From positions 1,086,063 to 1,150,062 of the forward strand of contig NZ_CANLYK010000002.1 in assembly GCF_947495325.1 (NCBI RefSeq): a stretch of 64,000 nt of DNA. The letters run 5' to 3'. The notes under the pieces are model-generated. The model had not been told where the DNA came from. It made no database searches and worked only from the letters and a program-made list of their open reading frames with translations. The position numbers were made by a program, and so were the translations under genes. This document shows, piece after piece, positions 18,868-27,783 of the stretch. This DNA is from an uncultured Allomuricauda sp. Lineage in GTDB: Bacteria; Bacteroidota; Bacteroidia; Flavobacteriales; Flavobacteriaceae. Position 1 is the stretch's first letter. Each line of letters starts with the position of its first letter.

Positions 18868-19773
18868 TTGTTAATCCCCAATCAAAAAGTACACTTAGCT
18901 CTTCTTGAGGAAAAAGATGTAACTCTTTACATCAAAAGAGAAGATACCATTCACCCTTTTATTTCAGGAAATAAATACCGAAAACTAAAGTATAATCTAC
19001 TGGAAGTCAAAAAGGAAAACCAGACCAAACTCCTCACCTTTGGAGGTGCTTTTTCCAATCATATTGCTGCAACGGCCTATGCGGGCAAGAAATCTGGTAT
19101 AAAAACAATTGGGGTTATCCGTGGAGAAGAATTAAAAGAAAACTGGAGAGAAAATCCCACTTTGCTGTTGGCAGCAGAACATGGAATGGAATTCCATTTT
19201 GTATCGCGAAGCGTTTATAAGCAAAAAGATAGCTTGGCTTTCAATAAAAAAATGAAGACTCTTTTTGGTGATTTTTATGAATTGCCAGAAGGAGGAACAA
19301 ATGCGCTGGCCGTAAAGGGGTGTGAAGAAATTTTAACAGATTCAGATGTTGAATTCAATTTTATTTGCAGTTGTGTGGGAACGGGTGGTACAGTCGCGGG
19401 ACTCATCAATTCGGCAAAGCCGCATCAAACCGTTTTGGGATTCCCGGCGTTAAAAGGTGATTTTCTAAAGCAAGATATTCTTAAATTTGCCCGTAATGAA
19501 AATTGGGAGCTTGTTCCCGATTACCATTTTGGAGGATATGCCAAGGTCGATGAAAGTCTGATAGATTTCATCAACATCTTTAAAAAAGAGACAGAGATTC
19601 CATTGGATCCTATTTATACAGGGAAAATGCTTTTTGGGATATTGGAAAAAGTAAAACAAGGCTTTTTTAAACCAGGCACTCGTATTTTGGCAATCCATAG
19701 TGGAGGATTGCAAGGCATAAAAGGCATGAACCTTGTATTGAAAAAGAAAAAATTACCGTTATTGGACATATGA
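18868..19773 (+). CDS. PLP-dependent deaminase/desulfhydrase (ACC deaminase / D-cysteine desulfhydrase family)
   Basis: 301 residues from a TTG start. Fold type II PLP enzyme: the Schiff-base lysine is in SGNKYRKLKYNLL (about residues 31-43), followed by LLTFGGAFSNHIAATAYAGK, which binds the cofactor and substrate. A Gly-rich phosphate loop appears as CVGTGGTVAGLI. Family members act on D-cysteine (to pyruvate, sulfide and ammonia) or 1-aminocyclopropane-1-carboxylate; sequence alone does not decide. The stop overlaps the start of the glucosaminidase gene (ATGA). Confidence 0.88.
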   Translation: MLIPNQKVHLALLEEKDVTLYIKREDTIHPFISGNKYRKLKYNLLEVKKENQTKLLTFGGAFSNHIAATAYAGKKSGIKTIGVIRGEELKENWRENPTLLLAAEHGMEFHFVSRSVYKQKDSLAFNKKMKTLFGDFYELPEGGTNALAVKGCEEILTDSDVEFNFICSCVGTGGTVAGLINSAKPHQTVLGFPALKGDFLKQDILKFARNENWELVPDYHFGGYAKVDESLIDFINIFKKETEIPLDPIYTGKMLFGILEKVKQGFFKPGTRILAIHSGGLQGIKGMNLVLKKKKLPLLDI

Positions 19774-20624
19774 TCAGGCGAATAGGATGTATTGTGATGC
19801 TAACATTGATGTTGGTTAGCTGTGGGGCAAAAAAAAGAACAGTAACCAAAGAACAAAAAGCTGTAACCGAAGCTAGGAAACATAGGAATCCGAATGCTGG
19901 AATTCCCACAGACGGCCCCAAGGAATCTGAATTATATCCCTTGCCTGTCAATCCCGGCAGATTTGTGAAATTTCCCATCACCAATACCCAAGAATATATA
20001 GAAACCTTTGCGCAGATGGCACAATACGAAATGCGGGCTTTTGGTATTCCGGCCAGCATTACCTTGGCACAGGGTATTTTAGAGAGTGGGTCGGGCAAAG
20101 GGGAACTTACACAGAAAACCAACAATCACTTCGGAATTAAATGTCATACCGGTTGGGATGGCGAGTTCGATTTTCATGATGATGACGCCAAAGGTGAATG
20201 CTTTAGAAAATACAATCACCCCATGTACTCATTCCGGGACCATAGTATTTTTCTTTCTTCCCGTTCCCGTTATAAATTCCTGTTCAATTATCGGCGAAAC
20301 GACTTCAAAAAATGGGCCTACGGATTAAGACAAGCTGGATATGCCACCGATAAGAAATATCCGCAGAAACTCATTGCCCTAATTGAACGCTACAGTTTGG
20401 ATGATTTTGATGAAGAAGTAGTTCGTGGTGGATTGGATACGGTTCGTGAACCCAAAAACTATGATGTGTTTACCCACGAAGTTGAAAAAGGAGATACCTT
20501 ATACGGCATTTCAAGAAAATATTCCATCTCGGTAGATGAAATAATGCGCATTAATAATTTGGAGGGTACTACTTTATCTATTGGACAGGTCATTAACATC
20601 CGAAAGGAAAGAATTGTAAAATAA
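19770..20624 (+). CDS. Glucosaminidase (GH73) lipoprotein with LysM domain
   Basis: 284 residues. The signal peptide ends in LMLVSC (lipobox). A GH73 domain spans about 70-205, with the probable catalytic Glu in LAQGILESGSGKG and the family's NNHFGIKCH motif. A C-terminal LysM domain (about 232-280; KGDTLYGISRKYSISVDEIM) binds peptidoglycan. Cell-wall hydrolase acting in the periplasm. It overlaps the PLP enzyme gene by 4 bases, so the two are translationally coupled though functionally unrelated. Confidence 0.95.
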   Translation: MIRRIGCIVMLTLMLVSCGAKKRTVTKEQKAVTEARKHRNPNAGIPTDGPKESELYPLPVNPGRFVKFPITNTQEYIETFAQMAQYEMRAFGIPASITLAQGILESGSGKGELTQKTNNHFGIKCHTGWDGEFDFHDDDAKGECFRKYNHPMYSFRDHSIFLSSRSRYKFLFNYRRNDFKKWAYGLRQAGYATDKKYPQKLIALIERYSLDDFDEEVVRGGLDTVREPKNYDVFTHEVEKGDTLYGISRKYSISVDEIMRINNLEGTTLSIGQVINIRKERIVK

Positions 20625-20650
20625 TCGAGATGTCTTACATTATTAAATCG

Positions 20651-20674
20651 TTCTCGACTGCGCTCGAACTGACA
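20651..20674. repeat. Interspersed repeat, half copy of the 11645-11716 element
   Basis: Exactly repeats the 24-base right arm found at 11693-11716 (core CTCGACTGCGCTCGAAC). A vestigial left arm (TCGAGATGTC, 20625-20634) begins immediately after the glucosaminidase stop codon, so the hairpin here is reduced. Located just before hemL. Confidence 0.8.
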
Positions 20675-20693
20675 ATTAAACACCAAATAGTAC

Positions 20694-21971
20694 ATGCTAT
20701 ACCAACGAAGCAGTGCCTTATTTGCTGAGGCAAAAAAATACATTCCCGGAGGGGTAAATTCACCTGTACGAGCTTTTAAGGCGGTAGGAGGAGACCCCAT
20801 TTTTGTAAAAGAGGCAAAAGGTGCTTATCTCTATGATGAAGATGGAAATCGATTTATAGACTACATCGCTTCGTGGGGTCCCTTGATTTTGGGTCATGCC
20901 TACGAACCTGTAATCAATGCTGTGGTGGAAAAGGCCAAAAAAGGAACTTCCTTTGGAATGCCCACTGAAATTGAGACGGAACTGGCAAAATTGGCCGTTT
21001 CCATGGTTCCCAATATAGATAAGATTCGCTTTGTAAATAGTGGTACCGAAGCTTGCATGAGTGCGGTTCGATTGGCCCGGGGCTATACAGGAAAAGATAA
21101 GATCATCAAATTTGCCGGATGTTATCACGGTCATTCAGATTCTTTTTTGATACAAGCTGGGAGTGGTGCGGTAACCTTTGGAAGCCCAAATAGTCCTGGG
21201 GTGACCCAAGGCACGGCTAAGGATACCCTTTTGGCCGATTATAACGATTTGGAAGGTGTAAAAGCACTTGCAACAGCCAATAAAGGTGAAATTGCGGCGA
21301 TAATTTTAGAGCCCGTGGCAGGAAACATGGGTTGCATAATTCCTTCGGATGAATTTATCCACGGATTACGAAAATTGTGTACTGAAGAAGGTATTTTGTT
21401 GTTGTTTGATGAAGTGATGACCGGTTTTCGTTTGGGGAAAGGGGGCGCACAGGAATCCTTAGGAATAGATGCTGATATTGTGATGTTTGGAAAGGTGATT
21501 GGAGGTGGACTTCCCGTAGGTGCGTTTGCCGCAAAAGCTGAAATTATGGGTTATTTGGCTCCCGATGGGCCCGTTTATCAAGCAGGAACCTTAAGTGGGA
21601 ACCCTTTGGCCATGAGCGCTGGACTTGCTATGCTTACAGAACTTAATAATAAGCAGGAAGTTTTTACCAGCTTGGCCAAGAAAACCGAATACTTGCACAA
21701 AGGCATCGCCGGAGTATTGACAGAAAAGAGTATAGCACATCAAATTAACCGATACGGCAGTATGATTTCAGTACATTTTTGCGAGGAACCCGTAGTTGAT
21801 TTTGCTTCCTCTGCAAAAGGGAACAATGATACCTTTAAAAAGTATTTTCATGGAATGTTGGATCAAGGCGTTTATTTACCCCCTTCGGCCTTTGAAAGCT
21901 ATTTTTTAAACGATGCCATCAGCTATGCCGATTTGGATAAGACCGTAGAAGCGGTTAAAACAATATTCTAA
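20694..21971 (+). CDS. hemL: Glutamate-1-semialdehyde 2,1-aminomutase
   Basis: 425 residues, normal length. Converts glutamate-1-semialdehyde to 5-aminolevulinate in heme biosynthesis. The N-terminus has [20 protein letters not shown], the diagnostic GSA-AT motif. The class III aminotransferase PLP site is present: [13 protein letters not shown] and the Schiff-base Lys in [15 protein letters not shown]. Complete and intact. Confidence 0.97.
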   Translation: MLYQRSSALFAEAKKYIPGGVNSPVRAFKAVGGDPIFVKEAKGAYLYDEDGNRFIDYIASWGPLILGHAYEPVINAVVEKAKKGTSFGMPTEIETELAKLAVSMVPNIDKIRFVNSGTEACMSAVRLARGYTGKDKIIKFAGCYHGHSDSFLIQAGSGAVTFGSPNSPGVTQGTAKDTLLADYNDLEGVKALATANKGEIAAIILEPVAGNMGCIIPSDEFIHGLRKLCTEEGILLLFDEVMTGFRLGKGGAQESLGIDADIVMFGKVIGGGLPVGAFAAKAEIMGYLAPDGPVYQAGTLSGNPLAMSAGLAMLTELNNKQEVFTSLAKKTEYLHKGIAGVLTEKSIAHQINRYGSMISVHFCEEPVVDFASSAKGNNDTFKKYFHGMLDQGVYLPPSAFESYFLNDAISYADLDKTVEAVKTIF

Positions 21972-22029
21972 ACACATATTTGCTCCTTCTCTTGGAAAGG
22001 GAAAGTGTCCAAAGGGCTAGATAGTTGAA

Positions 22030-23193
22030 TTATTTCCTAAACAATCCCAATAACCCTAAAATGGGTCCAATAACCAAAATCAAATACAAATAATTGAATT
22101 GTAGAACTGGTTGAAGTGCTGTAACCAACTGAAGACTTAGTATAGTAATGGCAAAACCAATGCAGTTGACAATCGTCAATGCAGTACCCTTAATCTCTAC
22201 TGGGGCATTTTGGGCAACCAGGGTGGAAAAAAGCGGGGAATCTGCGACAACAACCATACCCCAAAAAACTAGGAAACCAAGAAATACGACTTCAGAAGAT
22301 GCCATAAAAAATAGGGGTGATGCAAAACAACAAATTCCCGATAGCAATAATGCGGTAGCCGCTGTTTTTTTTACTCCTATTTTCTGGGAAACATATCCCC
22401 CAATCACACAGGCCAAACCTCCCAAGGCAATAATTATAAATGATAAAATCGGGATGTTTAGGCCTATATTTCCGTGGACAAGGGAATGGGTTTGAAGCAT
22501 CACCGGGACAAAGGCCCAAAAAACATATAATTCCCACATATGGCCAAAATACCCCAATGCCGCGGCCCTGAAACTTGGTTTTCTGAAGATGGTAAAACAG
22601 GCTGTAAAGTTTAGATGCGCGCTGGCTTTTCTATAGGGACCATTAGGTACTAGGGCTACGATCAATACACCACCTAAAACGGCAAGGGTAGAAGTAGTCA
22701 ATAAAACGGATTGCCATGAAAAAATGGTTGTGAACCCTTTTAAAAGATGAGGCAGAGCCGTCCCTAACACTAAAGCTCCCACCAAATAGCTCAGGGATTT
22801 GCCCAAACCCTTATCATAATAGTCTGCTGCTATTTTCATACCTACGGGGTAAATCCCTGCTAAAAAGAACCCAGTTAAAAAGCGAAGCCCTAAAATACTG
22901 ATTAATGTATTGCCTTGCCAAATAACCCCAGCATTGCACAAAGCTCCAAGCAAAGCACTCACTAAAAAAACTTTGGAAGGAGAATAGCGATCTGTGAGAG
23001 TAAAAACAGCAAAAAGCAGTGTGCCGGCAATAAACCCAAATTGTACAGCTGAGGTAAGATGCCCCAAGGCATTTGGTTTTAGCCCAAAATTGATTATCAA
23101 ATCTACCATAACCCCGTTGCCTGCAAACCATAAGGATGTGCAAAAAAATTGTGCAATTACAATACTTGGAAGAATATGTTTTGGTGGATTCAC
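22030..23193 (-). CDS. MFS transporter
   Basis: 387 residues from a GTG start (no ATG before residue 29). About 12 hydrophobic segments in the two-bundle major facilitator pattern; the loop after helix 2 reads DRYSPSKVF and the second half has GGYVSQKIGVKKT, matching the MFS loop 2-3 motif twice. It has no signal peptide. The sequence does not identify a substrate. Convergent with hemL. Confidence 0.9.
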   Translation of the reverse strand: MNPPKHILPSIVIAQFFCTSLWFAGNGVMVDLIINFGLKPNALGHLTSAVQFGFIAGTLLFAVFTLTDRYSPSKVFLVSALLGALCNAGVIWQGNTLISILGLRFLTGFFLAGIYPVGMKIAADYYDKGLGKSLSYLVGALVLGTALPHLLKGFTTIFSWQSVLLTTSTLAVLGGVLIVALVPNGPYRKASAHLNFTACFTIFRKPSFRAAALGYFGHMWELYVFWAFVPVMLQTHSLVHGNIGLNIPILSFIIIALGGLACVIGGYVSQKIGVKKTAATALLLSGICCFASPLFFMASSEVVFLGFLVFWGMVVVADSPLFSTLVAQNAPVEIKGTALTIVNCIGFAITILSLQLVTALQPVLQFNYLYLILVIGPILGLLGLFRK

Positions 23194-23311
23194 ACTATAA
23201 TTTCAAGTTGAAAAATAGTCATTTTGAGGTGAGCAGGGAAATGATATTTAGAAATCTCTGACAGGAAAATTTTGTTTCCATTTTTTCTCCAGAAAGTCTC
23301 GACGGATAGTG

Positions 23312-24379
23312 TTATTCTGTTAGTTGAGAAACCGCACAAACCGCCACATTATCTTTTTTCCCTTTAAGGGGAATACTTCCCATGGTGTTATACGTAAAAT
23401 TAGAAGAGGACAATTGGTTTTTAAGGCTTTCAGATATCAATAACTCACTCTTTAAACTATTGCATTGGCCTTGAATTCTTGCAGCAGTATTTATGGTATC
23501 GCCATGGTAGGCGATTTCCTTTTTGTATTTCCCCACTTCTGTAACGGTGACTGTTCCTGCATGCAGGCCTGCCTTAAAAAAAGGCATACAATTGTATTTT
23601 TTTTGATAGTGATCTCGTTTTTTCAGGAGCAATTGAGCAAAGTTATAGTAGGCCTTAAGGCAATTTTCATTTTGGAGTCCTTCTTTTAATTTCCAGGTGA
23701 GTACGGCTTCATCACCTACGTATTGGTATATTTCAGCATCATTTTCAACAACAATACCTAAATCATTAAAACAATCTTGTACCAACATGCTATAATTTAC
23801 ATGCCCAAGACGTTCTGCCAATTCTGTGGAAGATTGTAAGTCCAAAAACATAAAAATTCGAGCTTCTTCCCGCGGAGTATAGAATTTACCACGTATCAAT
23901 TTTAAAAGGTTCCCCTCTCCCAACATTAGGTTTACTTGTCGGAGTATGGTCAGAAAAAAGTCAGTTATCCATATGTAGAAGTATATGGCACCACTGCCGG
24001 CATCAAAAGCAAAGGTGAGCAGGCTTATTTCCGTACCAAAATAAAACTGGTACACCCCATATGCTACAAAAGTCATCGCAATGATGAATAGGAAGGCATA
24101 TATGGTCCTAAGCAACAATAGTCTACCAATACTAAGCTTTCGATATATATTTTTCTCTACCCAAATGGAAGCGATTCCTGAAATAACCCCTAAGATTGGT
24201 CCCATTGTAAGACCAATGATCATGCTTGATTTGAAATCGAATTTTAACTGACCCTGTTCTTCAGTACCGACACCGCGAACAATTGCCAAAAAAACAAAGG
24301 CCAAGGACCATCCAACAATATAAAATCGGATGATGCGCCACCTACGTTTATTAAGTAATTTGGATACGAAAGTAATCAC
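23312..24379 (-). CDS. Membrane-bound class III adenylate/guanylate cyclase
   Basis: 355 residues from a GTG start. The N-terminal half has four predicted membrane helices (about 15-160); the C-terminal half is a class III cyclase domain (about 170-350). The two metal-binding aspartates are visible in FMFLDLQSST and YQYVGDEAVLTW, and the transition-state Asn/Arg pair in HGDTINTAARIQ. It should be catalytically active on ATP or GTP; the sequence does not decide which. No effector gene is next to it. The putative start is preceded by TACCTTTA, a near match to the -7 box. Confidence 0.92.
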   Translation of the reverse strand: MITFVSKLLNKRRWRIIRFYIVGWSLAFVFLAIVRGVGTEEQGQLKFDFKSSMIIGLTMGPILGVISGIASIWVEKNIYRKLSIGRLLLLRTIYAFLFIIAMTFVAYGVYQFYFGTEISLLTFAFDAGSGAIYFYIWITDFFLTILRQVNLMLGEGNLLKLIRGKFYTPREEARIFMFLDLQSSTELAERLGHVNYSMLVQDCFNDLGIVVENDAEIYQYVGDEAVLTWKLKEGLQNENCLKAYYNFAQLLLKKRDHYQKKYNCMPFFKAGLHAGTVTVTEVGKYKKEIAYHGDTINTAARIQGQCNSLKSELLISESLKNQLSSSNFTYNTMGSIPLKGKKDNVAVCAVSQLTE

Positions 24380-24412
24380 TCTTTAAAGGTATCCTTTTTG
24401 AAGAAATTAGGC

Positions 24413-24447
24413 TAAAAAAATAGAAATCGGGGCAATGCCCCGATTTC
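24413..24447 (-). terminator. Rho-independent terminator after the DoxX gene
   Basis: Perfect 9-bp stem AAATCGGGG/CCCCGATTT (24424-24432 and 24438-24446) with a 5-base loop, followed on the minus strand by a run of seven Ts (24414-24420). It ends the DoxX-HmuY-TonB receptor transcript. Confidence 0.88.
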
Positions 24448-24475
24448 CTACCAAACTAACTGCAACTAAACCAAA

Positions 24476-24922
24476 CTAAATCGGTTTTATCCAAAGCAAG
24501 TGTTTCCACTTGGATTTTTCTTTTAGTACTAAGGCGATGTTAGTAATAAATAAACCTCCCGTTTGAATAAGCTCACCAAGTTCATCAGCCTCTAAAAACA
24601 GATGGAACAAAAAAATGTGAAGGGTTATGGGCAACAAGAAAACCGCCCCAACAAAACTGCTTCCCTGTAGTAATATCAGCAATCCGAAAAGCAGTTCGCA
24701 AATACCCAACAATTGCCAAAAATACCCGGTCTGTTTTGCTCCACTTATGTACAAAATCTTCTGGAGCGTGCTTTCCTTTTCAGGTGCCTTGAACTTCTCC
24801 GCTTTTTCAACCACTTCAATGGGAGCTGGAATTGGTTTTTGGAATTTTTGGATTCCACCATAAATCATAAAACCGCCCAAAAAAAGTCGAAGGGCAATCC
24901 ATAGAATAGAGATAGGCTTCAT
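24476..24922 (-). CDS. DoxX family membrane protein
   Basis: 148 residues with four predicted membrane helices. The N-terminal RLFLGGFMIYGGIQKF stretch is characteristic of DoxX/DoxD-like proteins. An insert of about 35 residues rich in Pro/Lys/Glu lies between helices 1 and 2. It directly abuts hmuY (no gap), so it belongs to the heme-uptake operon. DoxX-like proteins are linked to redox processes; its role here is unknown. Confidence 0.88.
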   Translation of the reverse strand: MKPISILWIALRLFLGGFMIYGGIQKFQKPIPAPIEVVEKAEKFKAPEKESTLQKILYISGAKQTGYFWQLLGICELLFGLLILLQGSSFVGAVFLLPITLHIFLFHLFLEADELGELIQTGGLFITNIALVLKEKSKWKHLLWIKPI

Positions 24923-25567
24923 TTATTCTGTTGTTAATGTGGTTTCGCCCTCGTTGGGATTGTATACATAGTTAAAGGTATAGTACCTAAAATCGTTGCT
25001 TGCTATTTCTTCGGTAATCTCTGAAGGAGCATCTTTATAATAGCTCAAGATTTCCATTTTTGCGTATTTGCCATCATGGGTGCGGACAACAAAAATTTTA
25101 CCTGGAATTGGGGTGACGGTAAATGTTGCGGGGTTGTAGTTGTACCAGCCATTATCACTTCCTCCTGGAATGGCAAGCGCACCGTCAGCGTCTTGGTCAA
25201 ACGCAAGACCGTCCGCGCTAGTAACACTGGTAAAAGTACCCGTTTCAATCGCGACACCCCCATTACCATTGCGAGTAGGTTCTTCGGCTGTTCCTGTAAC
25301 TGCGCCTCCGTTAACTAGTATTGTCAATCCTCTAAAGGCAATGTCCCAATCAGTTTCACTATCGGTCACTGCGCCGGTTTCAAAGCTGAATTTGGTAAAG
25401 GGTCCGCCTACGGGCTCACCTTGTCCGCCAGTTTGCGGAGCTTCAATATTACTTGCGGTGCTGCTTTCAACAGCAGCAAGGTCTGGAGTGTCATCTTCAT
25501 CATCGCTACATGCTACAAAGGCAACTAACATAAATAGTAAACTAAAAAGTTTAAAAGTGGTTTTCAT
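24923..25567 (-). CDS. HmuY family heme-binding lipoprotein
   Basis: 214 residues. The signal peptide ends in AFVAC, followed by SDDEDD, an acidic lipoprotein-export type signal that suggests surface display. The mature part matches HmuY: DWDIAFRGLTILVNGG near the start and a closing YYTFNYVYNP. HmuY proteins capture heme and pass it to a TonB receptor, encoded 13 bases upstream here. Base composition is visibly richer in G+C than the neighbours. Confidence 0.9.
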   Translation of the reverse strand: MKTTFKLFSLLFMLVAFVACSDDEDDTPDLAAVESSTASNIEAPQTGGQGEPVGGPFTKFSFETGAVTDSETDWDIAFRGLTILVNGGAVTGTAEEPTRNGNGGVAIETGTFTSVTSADGLAFDQDADGALAIPGGSDNGWYNYNPATFTVTPIPGKIFVVRTHDGKYAKMEILSYYKDAPSEITEEIASNDFRYYTFNYVYNPNEGETTLTTE

Positions 25568-25580
25568 ACGTATCTAAATA

Positions 25581-27680
25581 TTAAAATTGAATGTTAAGTT
25601 TTGTGAATAATTGAATTCCCGGATTAATAAGCACCTCGCTATCTTGTGCTGCAAGGGGGTTATTCCCTTTAAAATCGAGCAGGTTGTTTACCCCCAGTTG
25701 CAGACTGTAATGTTTAAAAAAAGTTTTTCCAAAAGTCAAATTGACAAGGGCATAGCCGCTTACAAAGGAGTCCTCAAAATTATCTAGGAGGTCGTTTCCG
25801 TTTCTATCTGCTAAACCAAATTTACTGCGGTAGACGACCCTTAAATTGCCATTGGCTTTCCATTTAGGGATTTCATAAAAGGCTTTGAAATTTAGGGTAT
25901 GCCTCGAGCGGTTTTCCAATCCAAAATAATCCGATTGCTCAAGTACAAAGGTCTGGAGTGTTTCGGGGTCGCGAGCAAAGACCTCTCCATTTTCAATGGC
26001 TTCTTTTTTGTCTTTGTCAAAAGCGTATAGCAACTGATAACCCGTTGAAAGATTCAAGTTTTCCATCGCCTTGTAATTTAGATTCAACTCAAGGCCTTGA
26101 GTATAGACAGATTCTCTGTTGATATAGCCGAATACATTTTGACCATTGGTCTTTGATGCTAAAATTCGGGTATCAATCAGGTTTTTGAAATCATTGCGAA
26201 AAAAGTTGATATCTGTATGTATTTTTCCCTTGATAAAGCCCAAGCCTAGATTATAACCTATGGAACTTTCCGCGTCCAGTGTTTCTCCAAGTTCCGTAGA
26301 ATTAACCTGAAGTGTTGCAATCTCATTGTTTTCCTGTAACCGTTCTATACCTGCTGCTTCAACTTCCTTCCCAAAAACCGAATACCCTCCTCCTGAGGCA
26401 TTCGTAAAATCAAGATACAACTGTCTAAAATCTGGAGCCTTAAAACCACTTCCAACAGAACCTTTTAGAGCTAGATACTCTGTGAGTTGATAGCGCGCCG
26501 ATATCTTTGGACTCAATTGAGAGTTATATTCGCTATGATTGTCAAAGCGTGCACCTACTATGACATTAAGTTTTTCGACTGGAGCGAAATCGTATTGGAC
26601 ATATGCGTATTGTGAATCAAAAGTTACTTTATCAGCAAAGAGCGAACGGGTCAGGTTCTCAAAGTTGTATCCTGCACCTACGGTTAAAGTGTTTTGTGGT
26701 TTAATATTATAATTAAACCGTATTTCGGGTCGAAACAGATTCTGGTCAAAATCATTCTCAAACAAGGTATCACCAGTTGTGGCATCTATGGTCTGCTCGT
26801 TGGTGTTATAATTGGTAAAATATACTTCATATTCAAACTGTGCTTTTTTGGTGATTTTATGGTCAATCCGTAGGTGGGCATTGGCATCTTTTTCTTCGCT
26901 TGTTCCTGATGGCACATCAAATTCCTGAAAAAAGTAGCGTCCTGAACCAAATATGCTAAGGTTGTCTGATGCATCATAAAAAACACGACCATTAAAAGTA
27001 TAATTGTAGAATGGGTTGATGGTCTGCCCATCATCTTGCGGCGTTAAATCGTACCCATCCGTGCTTAACCTGTCCGCAAAGACCGAGTATCCAATTTTAT
27101 TGACTCTTTGGTTAAGACTAATATTCGAATTTTGGTTATTAAATGTTGCCGCGCGGTGTGATATCTGACCACTTATGTTGTCTGATGTTGGTTTTTCGGT
27201 TATAATATTGATTACGCCTCCTAGAGCTTCTGAGCCAAATAAACTTGAGGAAGGCCCTTTAACAACTTCTATTTGCTTGATATTTCCAATGGCAAATCGA
27301 CTTAAGTCCAAATTTCCCGAGCTTCGCCCAACAACTGGAACGCCATCAATTAAAACCAACACGTAATCTGAGGAGATACCTTGAATCTGAACACCTTCCC
27401 CTCCACCAATGGTACCATCGGGAGTCATTACAATACCGGTTTGTTCATTCAATATTTCATTTAAGCGTGTTACCCCAGTACGTTGCAACTGTTTTTTTGG
27501 AATTAAGGTGACAGGTAATGGTAAGGAAGAAAGTTGGCGTATGGTTCGCGTTGCAGTCACTACAACTTCATCCAAGTTTTCAACAAGAATAGAGTCTTTA
27601 CTTTCCATATGCTGGCCTTTCATGGAGAAGCAGAAAAAAATAAGAAAAAAAGTTCTCAAATAATTTTTATTTAGACTCAT
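25581..27680 (-). CDS. TonB-dependent receptor (HmuR-like heme receptor)
   Basis: 699 residues: a signal peptide (about 1-22), a TonB-box-like region (DEVVVTATRT, about residues 36-45), a plug domain (about 46-165, with VVKGPSSSLFGSEALGGVIN) and a 22-strand barrel ending in the aromatic residue IQF. The hmuY gene directly downstream identifies the likely cargo as heme; this is inference from context. It has no STN or carboxypeptidase-like N-terminal extension, unlike the receptor at 41713-44961. A -7 box at 27698-27705 and an operator at 27714-27729 precede it. Confidence 0.93.
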   Translation of the reverse strand: MSLNKNYLRTFFLIFFCFSMKGQHMESKDSILVENLDEVVVTATRTIRQLSSLPLPVTLIPKKQLQRTGVTRLNEILNEQTGIVMTPDGTIGGGEGVQIQGISSDYVLVLIDGVPVVGRSSGNLDLSRFAIGNIKQIEVVKGPSSSLFGSEALGGVINIITEKPTSDNISGQISHRAATFNNQNSNISLNQRVNKIGYSVFADRLSTDGYDLTPQDDGQTINPFYNYTFNGRVFYDASDNLSIFGSGRYFFQEFDVPSGTSEEKDANAHLRIDHKITKKAQFEYEVYFTNYNTNEQTIDATTGDTLFENDFDQNLFRPEIRFNYNIKPQNTLTVGAGYNFENLTRSLFADKVTFDSQYAYVQYDFAPVEKLNVIVGARFDNHSEYNSQLSPKISARYQLTEYLALKGSVGSGFKAPDFRQLYLDFTNASGGGYSVFGKEVEAAGIERLQENNEIATLQVNSTELGETLDAESSIGYNLGLGFIKGKIHTDINFFRNDFKNLIDTRILASKTNGQNVFGYINRESVYTQGLELNLNYKAMENLNLSTGYQLLYAFDKDKKEAIENGEVFARDPETLQTFVLEQSDYFGLENRSRHTLNFKAFYEIPKWKANGNLRVVYRSKFGLADRNGNDLLDNFEDSFVSGYALVNLTFGKTFFKHYSLQLGVNNLLDFKGNNPLAAQDSEVLINPGIQLFTKLNIQF

Positions 27681-27697
27681 TCCAATTAAATTTGTCG

Positions 27698-27705
27698 CAA
27701 ATATA
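27698..27705 (-). promoter_or_regulatory. -7 box of the heme-receptor operon
   Basis: On the minus strand reads TATATTTG, matching TAnnTTTG, 17 bases before the receptor start codon. The operator dyad lies where the -33 element would be. Confidence 0.55.
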
Positions 27706-27713
27706 TATCTTAT

Positions 27714-27729
27714 TTTAAATCAGTCTAAA
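27714..27729. promoter_or_regulatory. Candidate iron/heme-responsive operator (6-4-6 dyad)
   Basis: TTTAAA-TCAG-TCTAAA is a 6-4-6 inverted repeat with one mismatch (half-site TTTAGA) in the divergent promoter region. It overlaps the expected -33 region of the receptor promoter, so binding would block transcription. The layout is like metalloregulator boxes of the DtxR/MntR or Fur type; the regulator is not in this window. Confidence 0.5.
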
Positions 27730-27783
27730 TAATAATAAGTAATTTTTTAATTTTTTTAAATCCAGAAAACAATACTTTTTAAA

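Noticed and set aside
23312..24379. Cyclase as part of a CBASS-type defence operon
   Set aside because: It is a standard class III membrane cyclase with no effector gene next to it.
25140..25577. 145-residue plus-strand frame rich in Ser/Val/Pro
   Set aside because: Antisense to hmuY, whose higher G+C content keeps the opposite frame open by chance.
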